64,000 bases of DNA, from contig NZ_LSLK01000071.1 in assembly GCF_002257705.1 (NCBI RefSeq), forward strand, positions 1 to 64,000. Direction: 5' to 3'. Of the stretch, positions 21,951 through 30,063 are shown in pieces. This DNA comes from Sporomusa silvacetica DSM 10669 (GTDB taxonomy: Bacteria > Bacillota > Negativicutes > Sporomusales > Sporomusaceae). The position numbers and the translations under genes are program-made. The notes beneath the pieces were generated by a model. The model did no database searches. It saw only the letters and a list, made by a program, of their open reading frames with translations, and was not told where the DNA came from. The first letter of the stretch is position 1; each line of letters opens with the position of its first letter.

Positions 21951-22568
21951 ATGGGTTTTATTAGTGCTTTATCTGTTCCTATCATGTTCCTTAATATGTT
22001 TGGGGGGATTGTTGCAGGTATTTGGTTAATTATAATTAGCAAATGGGCTCCGGTTGGTCTTGCAATTATTTTTCTAATTTTAACTACTTTTGCAGCCTCA
22101 TTTGTTTTAATACCTGCAATGCTTTTAGTAGTACCTGGCTTTAATATGATTAAAAAAGGTACAGGTGTATTTGGTCATTTTTTAATCTTTTGTGCTAATG
22201 TATATACGTTTGGACTCTTTTGGTATTGGTCAATATCCGTGTTTAGGCTTTACGTTTCCTATATTGAACCCCATGGAACTGGAGCAATTCCATTATTGCT
22301 GATGGCTTACTCGGTGGCAACAGGCCCTATAAGTTATATGGCTAGTAAAGACGGTGGTGATTCGCCTGCAACTGCAATAGCTGCTTTATCAACTATGCTT
22401 GGATGTGCATTATTTATGCTTTTATTAATATTTGGAATAAATCCCTGGACAGCTAATTTGGTATTTATGGTAGTTTTAGCTGTTGGTTTATTTATACAAT
22501 TAGTAATGAGTGTACAGTTTGCAACAGCTACAAGGATAAGTGAAGAACAAGAGTATTTTAGACAATAA
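21951..22568 (+). CDS. Polytopic membrane protein (205 aa)
   Basis: About six hydrophobic segments, with a cytoplasmic or periplasmic loop carrying SKDGGDSPATA. Well placed ACGGAGGTG precedes the ATG. No known family. AT-rich, probably element cargo; its strand and closeness to the FinO/ProQ gene (69 bases) suggest one transcript. Confidence 0.55.
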   Translation: MGFISALSVPIMFLNMFGGIVAGIWLIIISKWAPVGLAIIFLILTTFAASFVLIPAMLLVVPGFNMIKKGTGVFGHFLIFCANVYTFGLFWYWSISVFRLYVSYIEPHGTGAIPLLLMAYSVATGPISYMASKDGGDSPATAIAALSTMLGCALFMLLLIFGINPWTANLVFMVVLAVGLFIQLVMSVQFATATRISEEQEYFRQ

Positions 22569-22636
22569 ATATATTGTTATAAGCACAACAAGTAAATTCT
22601 ATTTTTAGGGTCATCTTATTTTCAGGAGTGGAATGG

Positions 22637-23014
22637 ATGAGTATAAAATCAAGACAACGATATCGCGAGAGGCTTAGTATAACTATAGATACATTGCAGG
22701 AAAAATTTCCTTCCGCGTTCCCCAAAAAGCCTAATCCTAAAGTACCGTTAGCTATTGGTACAGCAAAGTATCTTTATAAATTAATTAATAAAGGTGAGAT
22801 TGATATTAACCATGGGATGGTAAACTCGGCAATAAAATGTTGGTGTACAAGTCTTAGTTATTACGCGGCTTGTCTTACACAGGGTGCACCGAGATATGGC
22901 CTGAATGGGGAAGTGATTGGCGAAATTTTAGATTATCAAGCCCAATATGCTCAAGAAAGATTGATAGAGAGTATGCAGAGAATTAAAGCGAAAACTGAAA
23001 ACTGCCTTTCGTAG
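22637..23014 (+). CDS. FinO/ProQ-family RNA chaperone
   Basis: 125 residues. The FinO/ProQ RNA-binding domain covers most of it: TLQEKFPSAF (about 18-27), PLAIGTAKYLYKLI (about 36-49), the helical CWCTSLSYYAACL and the hallmark GAPRYGLNGEVIGE (about 88-101), ending in AQERL. ProQ and FinO bind structured RNAs and promote or block sRNA pairing. They are mostly proteobacterial, and FinO controls plasmid transfer. CAGGAG is 8 bases before ATG 22637; GTG 22628 is an alternative. The element also has several structured non-coding segments that could be its targets. Confidence 0.8.
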   Translation: MSIKSRQRYRERLSITIDTLQEKFPSAFPKKPNPKVPLAIGTAKYLYKLINKGEIDINHGMVNSAIKCWCTSLSYYAACLTQGAPRYGLNGEVIGEILDYQAQYAQERLIESMQRIKAKTENCLS

Positions 23015-23204
23015 AGGGCGGGGCGTTTCGCTTGTTATTTAATTCAAGAAGTTTTAAGCGTCATTATAGTCGGTAAAGGGGTTAGTATTAGCCACACTCT
23101 AAAAGTCGCGTGGTGGGCTTGTATTGGCGTTGCATTTTGCTGTTGCTACTGCAAATAATATGATATTATGTTAGTAATAAGGTAGCAGCATAATATTTAG
23201 TGTT

Positions 23205-23275
23205 TACGATGCCTGTAAAGCCAGTAATATCAAGTGTAAACCGTGGTGTTTATTTAGTGTTTGTTTTAAAAAAAG
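23205..23275. repeat. Integrase arm-type site candidates near the right end
   Basis: TTTAGTGTTTA/G occurs at about 23209 and 23261 and, near the left end, at about 2967-2982 (twice). Repeated 11-bp sites on both arms just inside att are expected for lambda-like integrases. The rest of the 23015-23377 gap shows no gene. Confidence 0.5.
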
Positions 23276-23377
23276 CACTATAAAATGAACAGATGGTCTA
23301 AGAAGAAAAACACAGTGAAGCTAGAGAAATCAAGGGTATTATAACATAATAAAAAGTAAACAAAAGCAATACATACA

Positions 23378-23435
23378 CCTTCTAAGCGGTTGGCCGTAGG
23401 TTCAATTCCTACCAGGCGTGCCAGAGAAATCAAGG
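23378..23435 (+). repeat. attR: second copy of the 58-bp repeat
   Basis: Identical to 2870-2927. Sequence outside it differs from that outside attL, as expected of the chromosome side. Confidence 0.93.
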
Positions 23436-23465
23436 GTTTGCGGACATCGCAAGCCCTTTATTTGT
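23434..23465 (+). terminator. Hairpin terminator after attR, probably the original tRNA-operon terminator
   Basis: GGGTTTGCG, GACAT loop, CGCAAGCCC, then TTTATTTG. It would follow tRNA-Arg in the uninserted chromosome. Confidence 0.75.
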
Positions 23466-23566
23466 GTCAAGTTGCCGTTTATTTTCAAAACTACAAATAA
23501 ACACTGAAAATATATTCTAAGTTATAGTTTTCATACCGCCGACAAGACAATTTTTGGATAGAAATA

Positions 23567-23830
23567 ATGCATATGATTATAAAAGGACAGATTGAAGCGA
23601 TTCAATGTGTCCTTTTTGAAGTTGAGGCCATTAGTGCAAGCTATGAGTTAATCGAGTTTGGCGTTGCTCTAGCTACAGGGGAAGCCACGCAAGCCTTTCT
23701 TGGAACCCAAGGCGATGTTTGGGATACACAATGGGATATGTTACTCGCGTTGGTCAGAGCAATCACGGCTTTAATAATTCTGGGGAGGTATCATGATCAT
23801 TTTCTGGCCAGGCACCAAGTGCGGGACTGA
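23567..23830 (+). pseudogene. C-terminal relic of a DUF2238 (YjdF-like) membrane protein
   Basis: The 87-residue frame contains FGVALATGEATQAFLGTQGD and DTQWDMLLAL, characteristic of the end of DUF2238 inner-membrane proteins, which are normally about 200 residues. The N-terminal membrane segments are missing and the upstream sequence is the attR flank. It is a truncated gene, perhaps cut when the element or a predecessor integrated. Confidence 0.7.
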
Positions 23831-24051
23831 TAATAATATTAAAACGAAACTTAAAAACAGAAAAAGGGACTGGGATTTGATGTCAGACGAGTCCCTGCGT
23901 CTGTATTTGAGTCGCAATACTGTTTGCGGACTTTTAGTAAGACCAGGGAAAATGAAACTTTACAAACATTTAACTTACGCATAATACTTTTGGTGTTAAT
24001 CTTTGATAAAATGAAAACAAGACAAATTGAATAATGGGTTGAGTTTATGAG

Positions 24052-24144
24052 AATACCCATGTACAATGCAGCCGAACAACATACACAGTTGTGGTCTTTT
24101 AACTGTGTATTGGGAAGTATTGGTATTGTACGAGGGTATTTTTT
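24052..24144 (+). promoter_or_regulatory. Nested-hairpin terminator leader of the glpP operon
   Basis: AATACCCATGTACAAT (24052-24067) pairs with ATTGTACGAGGGTATT (24125-24140) apart from one mismatch and one wobble, followed by a T run. Within it ACACAGTT (24083) pairs with AACTGTGT (24101). GlpP proteins act by preventing termination in such leaders, so the operon probably controls itself. The next gene starts 25 bases later. Confidence 0.65.
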
Positions 24145-24168
24145 ATTAATTATAAGAGGGATTAACAA

Positions 24169-24723
24169 ATGGAAAAGCTTGAGTATCCTATTGTAGCTGC
24201 GGTCAGAGATGTAAACCACATGAAAGAGGCCATTGAATCAAGGGTTGAGGTGATCTTTCTTATGTCCGGGGACATTTTTACAATTGAGGAGTGCGTCGCT
24301 GCAACGAGGAAATATCAAAAAAAAATTTTTCTGCACATTGATTTGATTAAGGGAATCGCCAATGACAAAGAAGGGCTTAGGTACATTGCGAAAAGGATAA
24401 AGCCCGATGGGATCGTTTCAACGAAAAATCAGCTGATTCATGCAGCAAAAAAGGAAGGATTACTTACCATACATCAAGTGTTTTTAATTGATACACAGGC
24501 TTATGAGACCGCTATAAAAAACGTTTTAGACACCAAGCCTGATATGGTTGAAATAATGCCTGGTCTTATGCCGCGGATAATCCGGCAGTTGAGTCAAGCT
24601 GCTGGCTGCCCAATCGTTGCCGCTGGATTAATAAAAACGCAGGAAGAAATAGCGCAGGCTTTAGATGCAGGAGCCTACGCGGTTGCCATAGGCGAACGGC
24701 AGCTTTGGACATTAGTATTGTAG
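24169..24723 (+). CDS. glpP: GlpP-type glycerol-3-phosphate-responsive antiterminator
   Basis: 184 residues. GlpP is a TIM-barrel-like RNA-binding protein; with glycerol-3-phosphate bound, it lets RNA polymerase pass a leader terminator. Visible family features are FLMSGDIFTIEE, HIDLIKGIANDKEG, GIVSTKNQLI, EIMPGLMPRIIR and the final AGAYAVAIGERQLW. It heads an operon with a phosphatase, a phosphohydrolase and a Ugp-like importer, so glycerol-phosphate sensing fits the neighbours. AGAGGG lies before the ATG. The terminator leader upstream is probably its target. Confidence 0.9.
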   Translation: MEKLEYPIVAAVRDVNHMKEAIESRVEVIFLMSGDIFTIEECVAATRKYQKKIFLHIDLIKGIANDKEGLRYIAKRIKPDGIVSTKNQLIHAAKKEGLLTIHQVFLIDTQAYETAIKNVLDTKPDMVEIMPGLMPRIIRQLSQAAGCPIVAAGLIKTQEEIAQALDAGAYAVAIGERQLWTLVL

Positions 24724-24759
24724 ACGTACACGAATTATAGAAGGGCAGTGCGATATTAA

Positions 24760-25569
24760 ATGAATTTATCTATGGACGAATATACAGCTTTTATTTTTGA
24801 TTTGGATGGATGCATATATAGCGGCAATACGGTATATCCCGCTGCTAAGGAATTGCTTGACAGCTTAATGCGGGCTGGCAAACACGTGCTGTTTCTCAGT
24901 AACAATTCTTGGCAAACTTCAGACACAATCCGTAAAAAATTATTATCCATGGGATTGCCGGTAGAACGTGCACCAATTTTGGCGACAACGGAACTTGTTG
25001 GCCAATATTTAATGGATAAGTACGGTGCTTTACAACTTCAAGCCGTAGGCTCGGAAGAGCTTAAAAAATGTTTGCAACAAGTGGGGCATCGGGTGTTTCC
25101 TTTGGGAAGCCAGGAGAAATGTGATGTTTTGGTAGTTGGTCTCGACCAATCGTTTACATATCAGAAACTTTGCGATTGCTCACAGAAACTGGCTATTGGG
25201 GGGAAGCTGGTAGTTACAAACCTTGATTTTTATCACCCAGGAGAAGGCGGCCATAGAATTCCGGAGACAGGCGCTTTCGTTGAAGCCATAAAGGCTGTCG
25301 CTGGTATTAGTGAAGTGGAATCAATAGGAAAACCTGCTGCTTACTCTTTCGAGATGATTACTAAGCAGATAGCAGTCGGCCCTGAAGCATGTGTGATGGT
25401 TGGTGATAATCCTTATACCGATATGCAGGGGGCTCACGCTGCCGGAATGTTTACGGTGTGGATTTCTCACGGAAATAAATTTCCCAGGGACGCCAAATGT
25501 AAACCAGACATTGTGGTGAATACCATCGGCGAGTTATTGGACGGACTTATGAATTCAAATAAGCGATAA
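24760..25569 (+). CDS. HAD-IIA family phosphatase (NagD/AraL-like)
   Basis: 269 residues. HAD motifs are all present: I FDLDGCIYSG (nucleophile Asp14), II LFLSNNS, III SIGKPAAYSF with the lysine, and IV VMVGDNPYTDM. The C2-type cap between motifs II and III places it with NagD, AraL and glycerol-phosphate or phosphoglycolate phosphatases. With GlpP and the Ugp-like importer it may release phosphate from an imported glycerol phosphate, but the substrate is an inference. The start has only a weak ribosome site; a second ATG four codons on is possible. The next gene begins 16 bases after its stop. Confidence 0.85.
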   Translation: MNLSMDEYTAFIFDLDGCIYSGNTVYPAAKELLDSLMRAGKHVLFLSNNSWQTSDTIRKKLLSMGLPVERAPILATTELVGQYLMDKYGALQLQAVGSEELKKCLQQVGHRVFPLGSQEKCDVLVVGLDQSFTYQKLCDCSQKLAIGGKLVVTNLDFYHPGEGGHRIPETGAFVEAIKAVAGISEVESIGKPAAYSFEMITKQIAVGPEACVMVGDNPYTDMQGAHAAGMFTVWISHGNKFPRDAKCKPDIVVNTIGELLDGLMNSNKR

Positions 25570-25585
25570 GCTAGGAGGCTGAAGA

Positions 25586-26890
25586 ATGCAACCAAGAGTT
25601 ATAGTAGTTTGTATTGATGGGATGGCAGCATATTACTTAAGCGATGATCGCTGCAAGATGCCTAATTTAAAAAGTCTGCTTGCTGGAGGAGCAAAAGTGG
25701 AAAAAATGACGTCTACGTATCCTTCTTGCACTTGGCCGGCCCATACTACGATTGTAACTGGTGTTTCACCAAGCAAACATGGAATCCTTGGCAATTGGGT
25801 AGTTGAAAAGTCTTCGCGTCATGTTAAGGAGTATTATGGAGATCGGGTATTTGAGAAGGAAGATGTGGTCAAGTTTCCAACATTATATGATCTAGCTCAT
25901 CAAAAGGGTATTCAAACTGCAGCAATTTGTTGGCCGCTTACCCGTGGTGCCAAACATATCGATTTTAATATTCCCGAGTTTTACGAACAGGAACTATTTG
26001 AGCAGCACTCTACGCCGCTTTTTTGGCAGGAACTTAAAGAACAAGGGATACTAGTAAACAATTATGGTCCTTGGAGTAAAGAGCATTCACGGGGACAAAT
26101 GCAGGATTGGTTAACAACCGAAGTCGTAAAATACTTGATAGGCAAACAGAAACCCGGTTTGATCCTAGCACATTTTCTGCTAGCTGACAGCTTTCAGCAT
26201 GACTATGGGACATGTAGTCCGGAAGTGTTTTGGGCGCTGGAATACTTGGATGAACGTTTGGGGCAGATTATCGAAAAATTGAAAGCAGAGGGGTTGTATG
26301 ACAGTACCGATGTATTTGTGATATCTGATCATGGTTTCATGGATGCTCATAGCGCAATCCGCCCCAATGTGCTGTTTAAGCAACAAGGCTGGTACAATTC
26401 GCTTTCACCTGAACAGAGCAGAGTTATCGCAATTTCCAATGACGGCTCAGGTTATATATATGTTTTTGATGAAGAATATAAGGATCAGTTGGTGCAAGAA
26501 ATAAAGAAATTGCTGCTGGCAACGGAAGGTGTGGCAGGAGTTTTTGAAAACCAGCATTTTGAGAGGCTGGGATTACCAAATGTTGAAGACCATCCGCATC
26601 AAGCTGATCTTATTGTCGAAGCTGCTCCTGGTTATTTAATACAAGATGCTGGCGGAGATAATCAGGTAGTGAGTAGGCAGTTTGATAAAAAGGCAACTCA
26701 TGGATACCTACCGGAAAAAGATGAGATGAAGGGAATACTCGTAGCTTGTGGCCCAAGCATTAAACCAAGTTGTGTTGTTCCCGAAGGCAATATTGCTGAT
26801 ATTGCGCCGACTATCGCTGGTATTTTTGGCATAGAAATTGCGATTGCCGATGGCAAAATTCTGGAATCAATTATTACAATTAAGGAGTGA
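25586..26890 (+). CDS. Alkaline-phosphatase-superfamily hydrolase (NPP-like phosphodiesterase)
   Basis: 434 residues, no signal peptide, so cytoplasmic. The nucleotide pyrophosphatase/phosphodiesterase pattern is visible: CIDGM with the first metal Asp (about 10), TSTYPSCTWPAHTT with the nucleophile Ser/Thr region (about 41-54), DSFQHDYG (about 202), VISDHGFMDAH (about 246) and ATHGYLP (about 371). Such enzymes cleave phosphodiesters. Within this operon, glycerophosphodiesters are the likely substrates, giving glycerol phosphate for the HAD phosphatase. AGGAGG precedes the start. Its stop overlaps an alternative permease start. Confidence 0.85.
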   Translation: MQPRVIVVCIDGMAAYYLSDDRCKMPNLKSLLAGGAKVEKMTSTYPSCTWPAHTTIVTGVSPSKHGILGNWVVEKSSRHVKEYYGDRVFEKEDVVKFPTLYDLAHQKGIQTAAICWPLTRGAKHIDFNIPEFYEQELFEQHSTPLFWQELKEQGILVNNYGPWSKEHSRGQMQDWLTTEVVKYLIGKQKPGLILAHFLLADSFQHDYGTCSPEVFWALEYLDERLGQIIEKLKAEGLYDSTDVFVISDHGFMDAHSAIRPNVLFKQQGWYNSLSPEQSRVIAISNDGSGYIYVFDEEYKDQLVQEIKKLLLATEGVAGVFENQHFERLGLPNVEDHPHQADLIVEAAPGYLIQDAGGDNQVVSRQFDKKATHGYLPEKDEMKGILVACGPSIKPSCVVPEGNIADIAPTIAGIFGIEIAIADGKILESIITIKE

Positions 26891-26895
26891 GAGCT

Positions 26896-27840
26896 ATGGA
26901 GGGGGGAGCAGAAATTGTCCTGCTTAAAGGAAGAAAGGTGTGGAAACCGGTAAAATTACTGGATATGATAAAAACAAAAAAACTACTCTGGCCGGTGTTG
27001 CTATTGTTGCCGGCGCTGGTTATTTATGGAGTTTTTTTTATCTTTCCGTTTTTTTTTACTTTCTATTTAAGTTTTATGCAATGGAATTTAATTAGCCCGG
27101 ATATTGAACCTGTTGGCTTGCAAAACTATCAAAACCTGTTTGCTGATAAAGTTTTTTGGATTTCATTAACCAACACGGCTTTCTATGTAGCTGTTACGGT
27201 TCCCCTTTCCATGCTGCTGGGGCTGGGATTGGCAGTATTAGTTGAAGGTGCAGGACGTTATCGTGAAGTTTACCGATTTTTGTTATTCATTCCGGTGGTT
27301 GCCTCGCTTGCGGTGACTAGCTATGTGTGGATGTTGCTTATGAACCCTACGAATGGGCTAATCAATGCCCTATTAGCTTATCTGGAGATTGCAGGGCCTA
27401 ATTGGTTAAATGATCCCCAGTGGGCTTTGCTGAGCTTAATGATCATCGGAGTATGGAAAGCGCTAGGTTATAACATAGTTCTTTATATTGCCGGTTTAAA
27501 AGGTATTGATAAGCGATTATATGAAGCGGCGGAAATGGACGGCGCAGGGAAATGGAAGCAGTTCACAGCTATAACGATGCCAATGTTGTCACCAGTCCAT
27601 TTTTTCGTGTTGCTCGTGAGTATTATTAATTCTTTTCAGTTATTTACTACGATTCATATAATGACCCACGGCGCACCAAATAACGCTACCAATGTTTTAG
27701 TGTATGAAGTATGGCAGGAAGCGTTTCAGTTTTTTGATATTGGCAAAGCTAGTGCACTATCTATGGTGATGTTTATAGTGGTGCTGCTAATTACCATTTT
27801 GCAAATACGGTTTAGTGAATCCAAAGTTCATTATCAGTAG
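26896..27840 (+). CDS. ABC sugar/glycerol-phosphate importer permease (UgpA/MalF type)
   Basis: About 314 residues with six hydrophobic segments. The EAA loop that contacts the ATPase is EAAEMDGAGKWKQFTAITMP (about 215-234). I place the start at ATG 26896, with AAGGAG 8 bases upstream, not GTG 26887. Partner permease follows after 9 bases. Family CUT1; by context the substrate is a glycerol phosphate or glycerophosphodiester. Confidence 0.88.
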   Translation: MEGGAEIVLLKGRKVWKPVKLLDMIKTKKLLWPVLLLLPALVIYGVFFIFPFFFTFYLSFMQWNLISPDIEPVGLQNYQNLFADKVFWISLTNTAFYVAVTVPLSMLLGLGLAVLVEGAGRYREVYRFLLFIPVVASLAVTSYVWMLLMNPTNGLINALLAYLEIAGPNWLNDPQWALLSLMIIGVWKALGYNIVLYIAGLKGIDKRLYEAAEMDGAGKWKQFTAITMPMLSPVHFFVLLVSIINSFQLFTTIHIMTHGAPNNATNVLVYEVWQEAFQFFDIGKASALSMVMFIVVLLITILQIRFSESKVHYQ

Positions 27841-27849
27841 GAGGACCAA

Positions 27850-28674
27850 ATGAAAGGCAAATACGTCGTAGGGATAGTTAACAATTTTTTTTTAATTCTC
27901 ATTACCATAGCGGTGTTGCTACCTTTTTTATGGATGGTAAGCGTTTCTTTTAAACCAACGAATGAAGTATTTCAAGGGGGGCTGTGGTTTTTTCCTACAA
28001 CAATTGTTTTGGACGGTTACAGGCAAGTATTTGAACAAACTCAGTTTTTTACTTGGATGTACAATAGTATGTTCATCGCGGGAGTATCGACTTGCGGACA
28101 AGTGGTCATCGCTTTTTTAGCGGCATATGCTTTCGTACGGTTTAACTTTCCGGGACGAGACATATTATTCTATTTTGTTTTGGCTACCATGATCATACCG
28201 GTTCAGGCGCTGATGATTCCTACATTTATTACTATTAACTTATTTGGCATGATTAACACACTTGCCGGAGTTATAATTCCGTACCTGGCAAGTGGTTATG
28301 CAATATTTCTAATGCGGCAGTCTTTTTTAGCCGTTCCCAAAGAACTTGCCGATGCAGCAGCCGTTGATGGTTGCGGAGAACTCGGCATTATTTGGCACGT
28401 ATACCTGCCTGCGGCGATTCCTGCAGTGGCGGCGCTTAGTATTATTTTGTTTGTGAATCATTGGAATGAATACTATTGGCCGTTACTTGTGCTTACAGAT
28501 GAACAAAAATTAACGTTGCCGATTGCTTTAGTTCATTTCCAGAGCGAAGGTTTTACGGAATGGGTCCCAACAATGGCAGTTGCGACCCTGTCGACGATTC
28601 CAGTATTGATTCTTTATTTATTTACGCAAAAGAAATTTGTCGAAGGGTCCACTAACAGTGGTCTTAAAGGGTAA
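27850..28674 (+). CDS. ABC importer permease (UgpE/MalG type)
   Basis: 274 residues, six hydrophobic segments, EAA-like loop DAAAVDGCGELGIIWHVYLP (about 174-193), and the usual C-terminal LTQKKFVEG ending. AGGAGG is directly upstream of the start. It pairs with the preceding permease to form the channel. Confidence 0.88.
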   Translation: MKGKYVVGIVNNFFLILITIAVLLPFLWMVSVSFKPTNEVFQGGLWFFPTTIVLDGYRQVFEQTQFFTWMYNSMFIAGVSTCGQVVIAFLAAYAFVRFNFPGRDILFYFVLATMIIPVQALMIPTFITINLFGMINTLAGVIIPYLASGYAIFLMRQSFLAVPKELADAAAVDGCGELGIIWHVYLPAAIPAVAALSIILFVNHWNEYYWPLLVLTDEQKLTLPIALVHFQSEGFTEWVPTMAVATLSTIPVLILYLFTQKKFVEGSTNSGLKG

Positions 28675-28704
28675 GGTTTTACGAAGATGAAGGAGGAAAA
28701 AGAC

Positions 28705-30000
28705 ATGAAACGCATTTTTGTATTGTTAATGATTATGTTAATTATGGTTTTCACTCTCACTGGTTGCTTCAATTCTAGTTCTACATCAAAAGAAGCCGCA
28801 GCCGATAAAAAAGATCTTGTTGAAATAGAATTTTGGCACATTCATGGTGGAGTGCATGGGGAAGTAATTAAGAAACTAGCGCAAGAGTTTAACGAAAAGC
28901 AAAATAAGATTCACGTTACGCCGGTATTTATTGAGGGGACGTATGAAGGAATCATCGAAAAGCTGCAAGCTAAAGCTGCAACAAAACAACTTCCGGTATT
29001 GACGGAGGTGGGATTTACTTATACATCGTATATTCAAGAAAATATGCCGATTGTATCCATGCAACCCCTTATTGACCGGGATAAAGTGGATCTAACTGAT
29101 TTTTATCCGACAATGCTCGGACTAAGCAAGGGAAAAGACGGGAAACTTTATAGCCTTCCCTTTGCCGTAAGTACTCCAGTAGTTTACTACAATAAGCAAA
29201 TGTTTCAAGAAGCTGGTCTGGATGCGGAAAATCCTCCGAAAACTTTTGCTGAACTTAAATATGCTGCCGCCAAGTTGACTAAAGGAGATCAAAAAGGCAT
29301 ATATTTTGATTATGCTATAAGCGGTAATTGGCTATTTCAGGCGATGGTGGAAACTATGGGTGGACAGATGATCGCTGACGACGGGAAAACGGTTATGTTT
29401 GATCAAGCGCCAGGCGTAAATGCCCTGCAGTATTGGAATGACTTAGTTACTGATCAATCTATGCCGGTCATTGATAGTAAGCAGGCTATGCAAAGCTTTA
29501 CTAGTGGCAAGTTAGGTATTTTTGTTAGTACAATAATGTATTTGCCTCAACTGCAGAAAGATAGCAATTTTACCATAGCCACAACTGTATTTCCGGTAGA
29601 TGGAGTTCATAAAAGGAAAGTTCCGGCTGGCGGTAATAGCTTATTTATTTTAAAAACGACACCAGAAAAAGAGCAGGCAGCCTGGGAATTTGTGAAATTC
29701 CTTACGTCTAAGGACGGCTACGGAATTATGGCGAAAGGGATGGGGTATATGTCTTCCCGTAAAAGTGTGGTTGACGACGACCAAATGCTAGGCAAGTATC
29801 TGAGAGAGGAAAATCCTCCGGCTAATACGACTTATCTCCAGGTGGATGACATGGTTAAATGGTATAATTTCCCGGGAAAAACTGGTACACGCATTTATAA
29901 AATTACACAGGATGCTATTCAAGCAACCCTTGCTCAACAGAAAACTGCAACACAGGCATTGAGCGATGCAGCCATAGAAGCAAATAAATTATTAAATTGA
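28705..30000 (+). CDS. Extracellular solute-binding lipoprotein (UgpB-like)
   Basis: 431 residues. The lipobox LTGC (Cys about 20) follows a hydrophobic signal. The mature protein is a family-1 solute-binding protein, beginning EIEFWHIHGG and containing EFNEKQNKIHVTPVFIEGTYEG and LPFAVSTPVVYYN, as in UgpB. The start at 28705 is chosen because AGGAGG lies 7 bases upstream. It should be lipid-anchored in the inner membrane of this diderm and feed the two permeases. The ligand is inferred from GlpP and the hydrolases. Confidence 0.88.
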   Translation: MKRIFVLLMIMLIMVFTLTGCFNSSSTSKEAAADKKDLVEIEFWHIHGGVHGEVIKKLAQEFNEKQNKIHVTPVFIEGTYEGIIEKLQAKAATKQLPVLTEVGFTYTSYIQENMPIVSMQPLIDRDKVDLTDFYPTMLGLSKGKDGKLYSLPFAVSTPVVYYNKQMFQEAGLDAENPPKTFAELKYAAAKLTKGDQKGIYFDYAISGNWLFQAMVETMGGQMIADDGKTVMFDQAPGVNALQYWNDLVTDQSMPVIDSKQAMQSFTSGKLGIFVSTIMYLPQLQKDSNFTIATTVFPVDGVHKRKVPAGGNSLFILKTTPEKEQAAWEFVKFLTSKDGYGIMAKGMGYMSSRKSVVDDDQMLGKYLREENPPANTTYLQVDDMVKWYNFPGKTGTRIYKITQDAIQATLAQQKTATQALSDAAIEANKLLN

Positions 30001-30063
30001 ATAGCTTTCTGTTCTAACGGGAAGAGCATTTAGATCCAGTTTTTATAAATAAGCGAGGCGATT

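Larger units (their letters stand above)
2870..23435. mobile_element. 20.5-kb integrative element in tRNA-Arg, phage-satellite-like
   Basis: The element is bounded by exact 58-bp repeats at 2870 and 23378. It carries a tyrosine integrase at the left end, an Xis-like protein, a P4-type primase-helicase, an ERCC4 nuclease and many small phage-like genes. It also has a giant transglycosylase protein, XRE repressor and operators, a ParB-like fragment and a FinO/ProQ protein. I see no capsid, portal, protease, tail or large-terminase gene, nor conjugation genes. It may be a satellite using a helper's virions, a strongly reduced prophage, or a new class. Repeat arrays and structured non-coding DNA fill the gaps at 11158-11660, 12401-12575 and 20889-21331. 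Confidence 0.88.

Noticed and set aside
23378..23423. Second tRNA-Arg gene
   Set aside because: Only the 3' half is present; the acceptor 5' strand and D arm are missing. It is the attR repeat.
23793..23984. 63-residue frame after the DUF2238 relic
   Set aside because: It overlaps the relic in another frame, lacks a ribosome site and has no recognisable feature.
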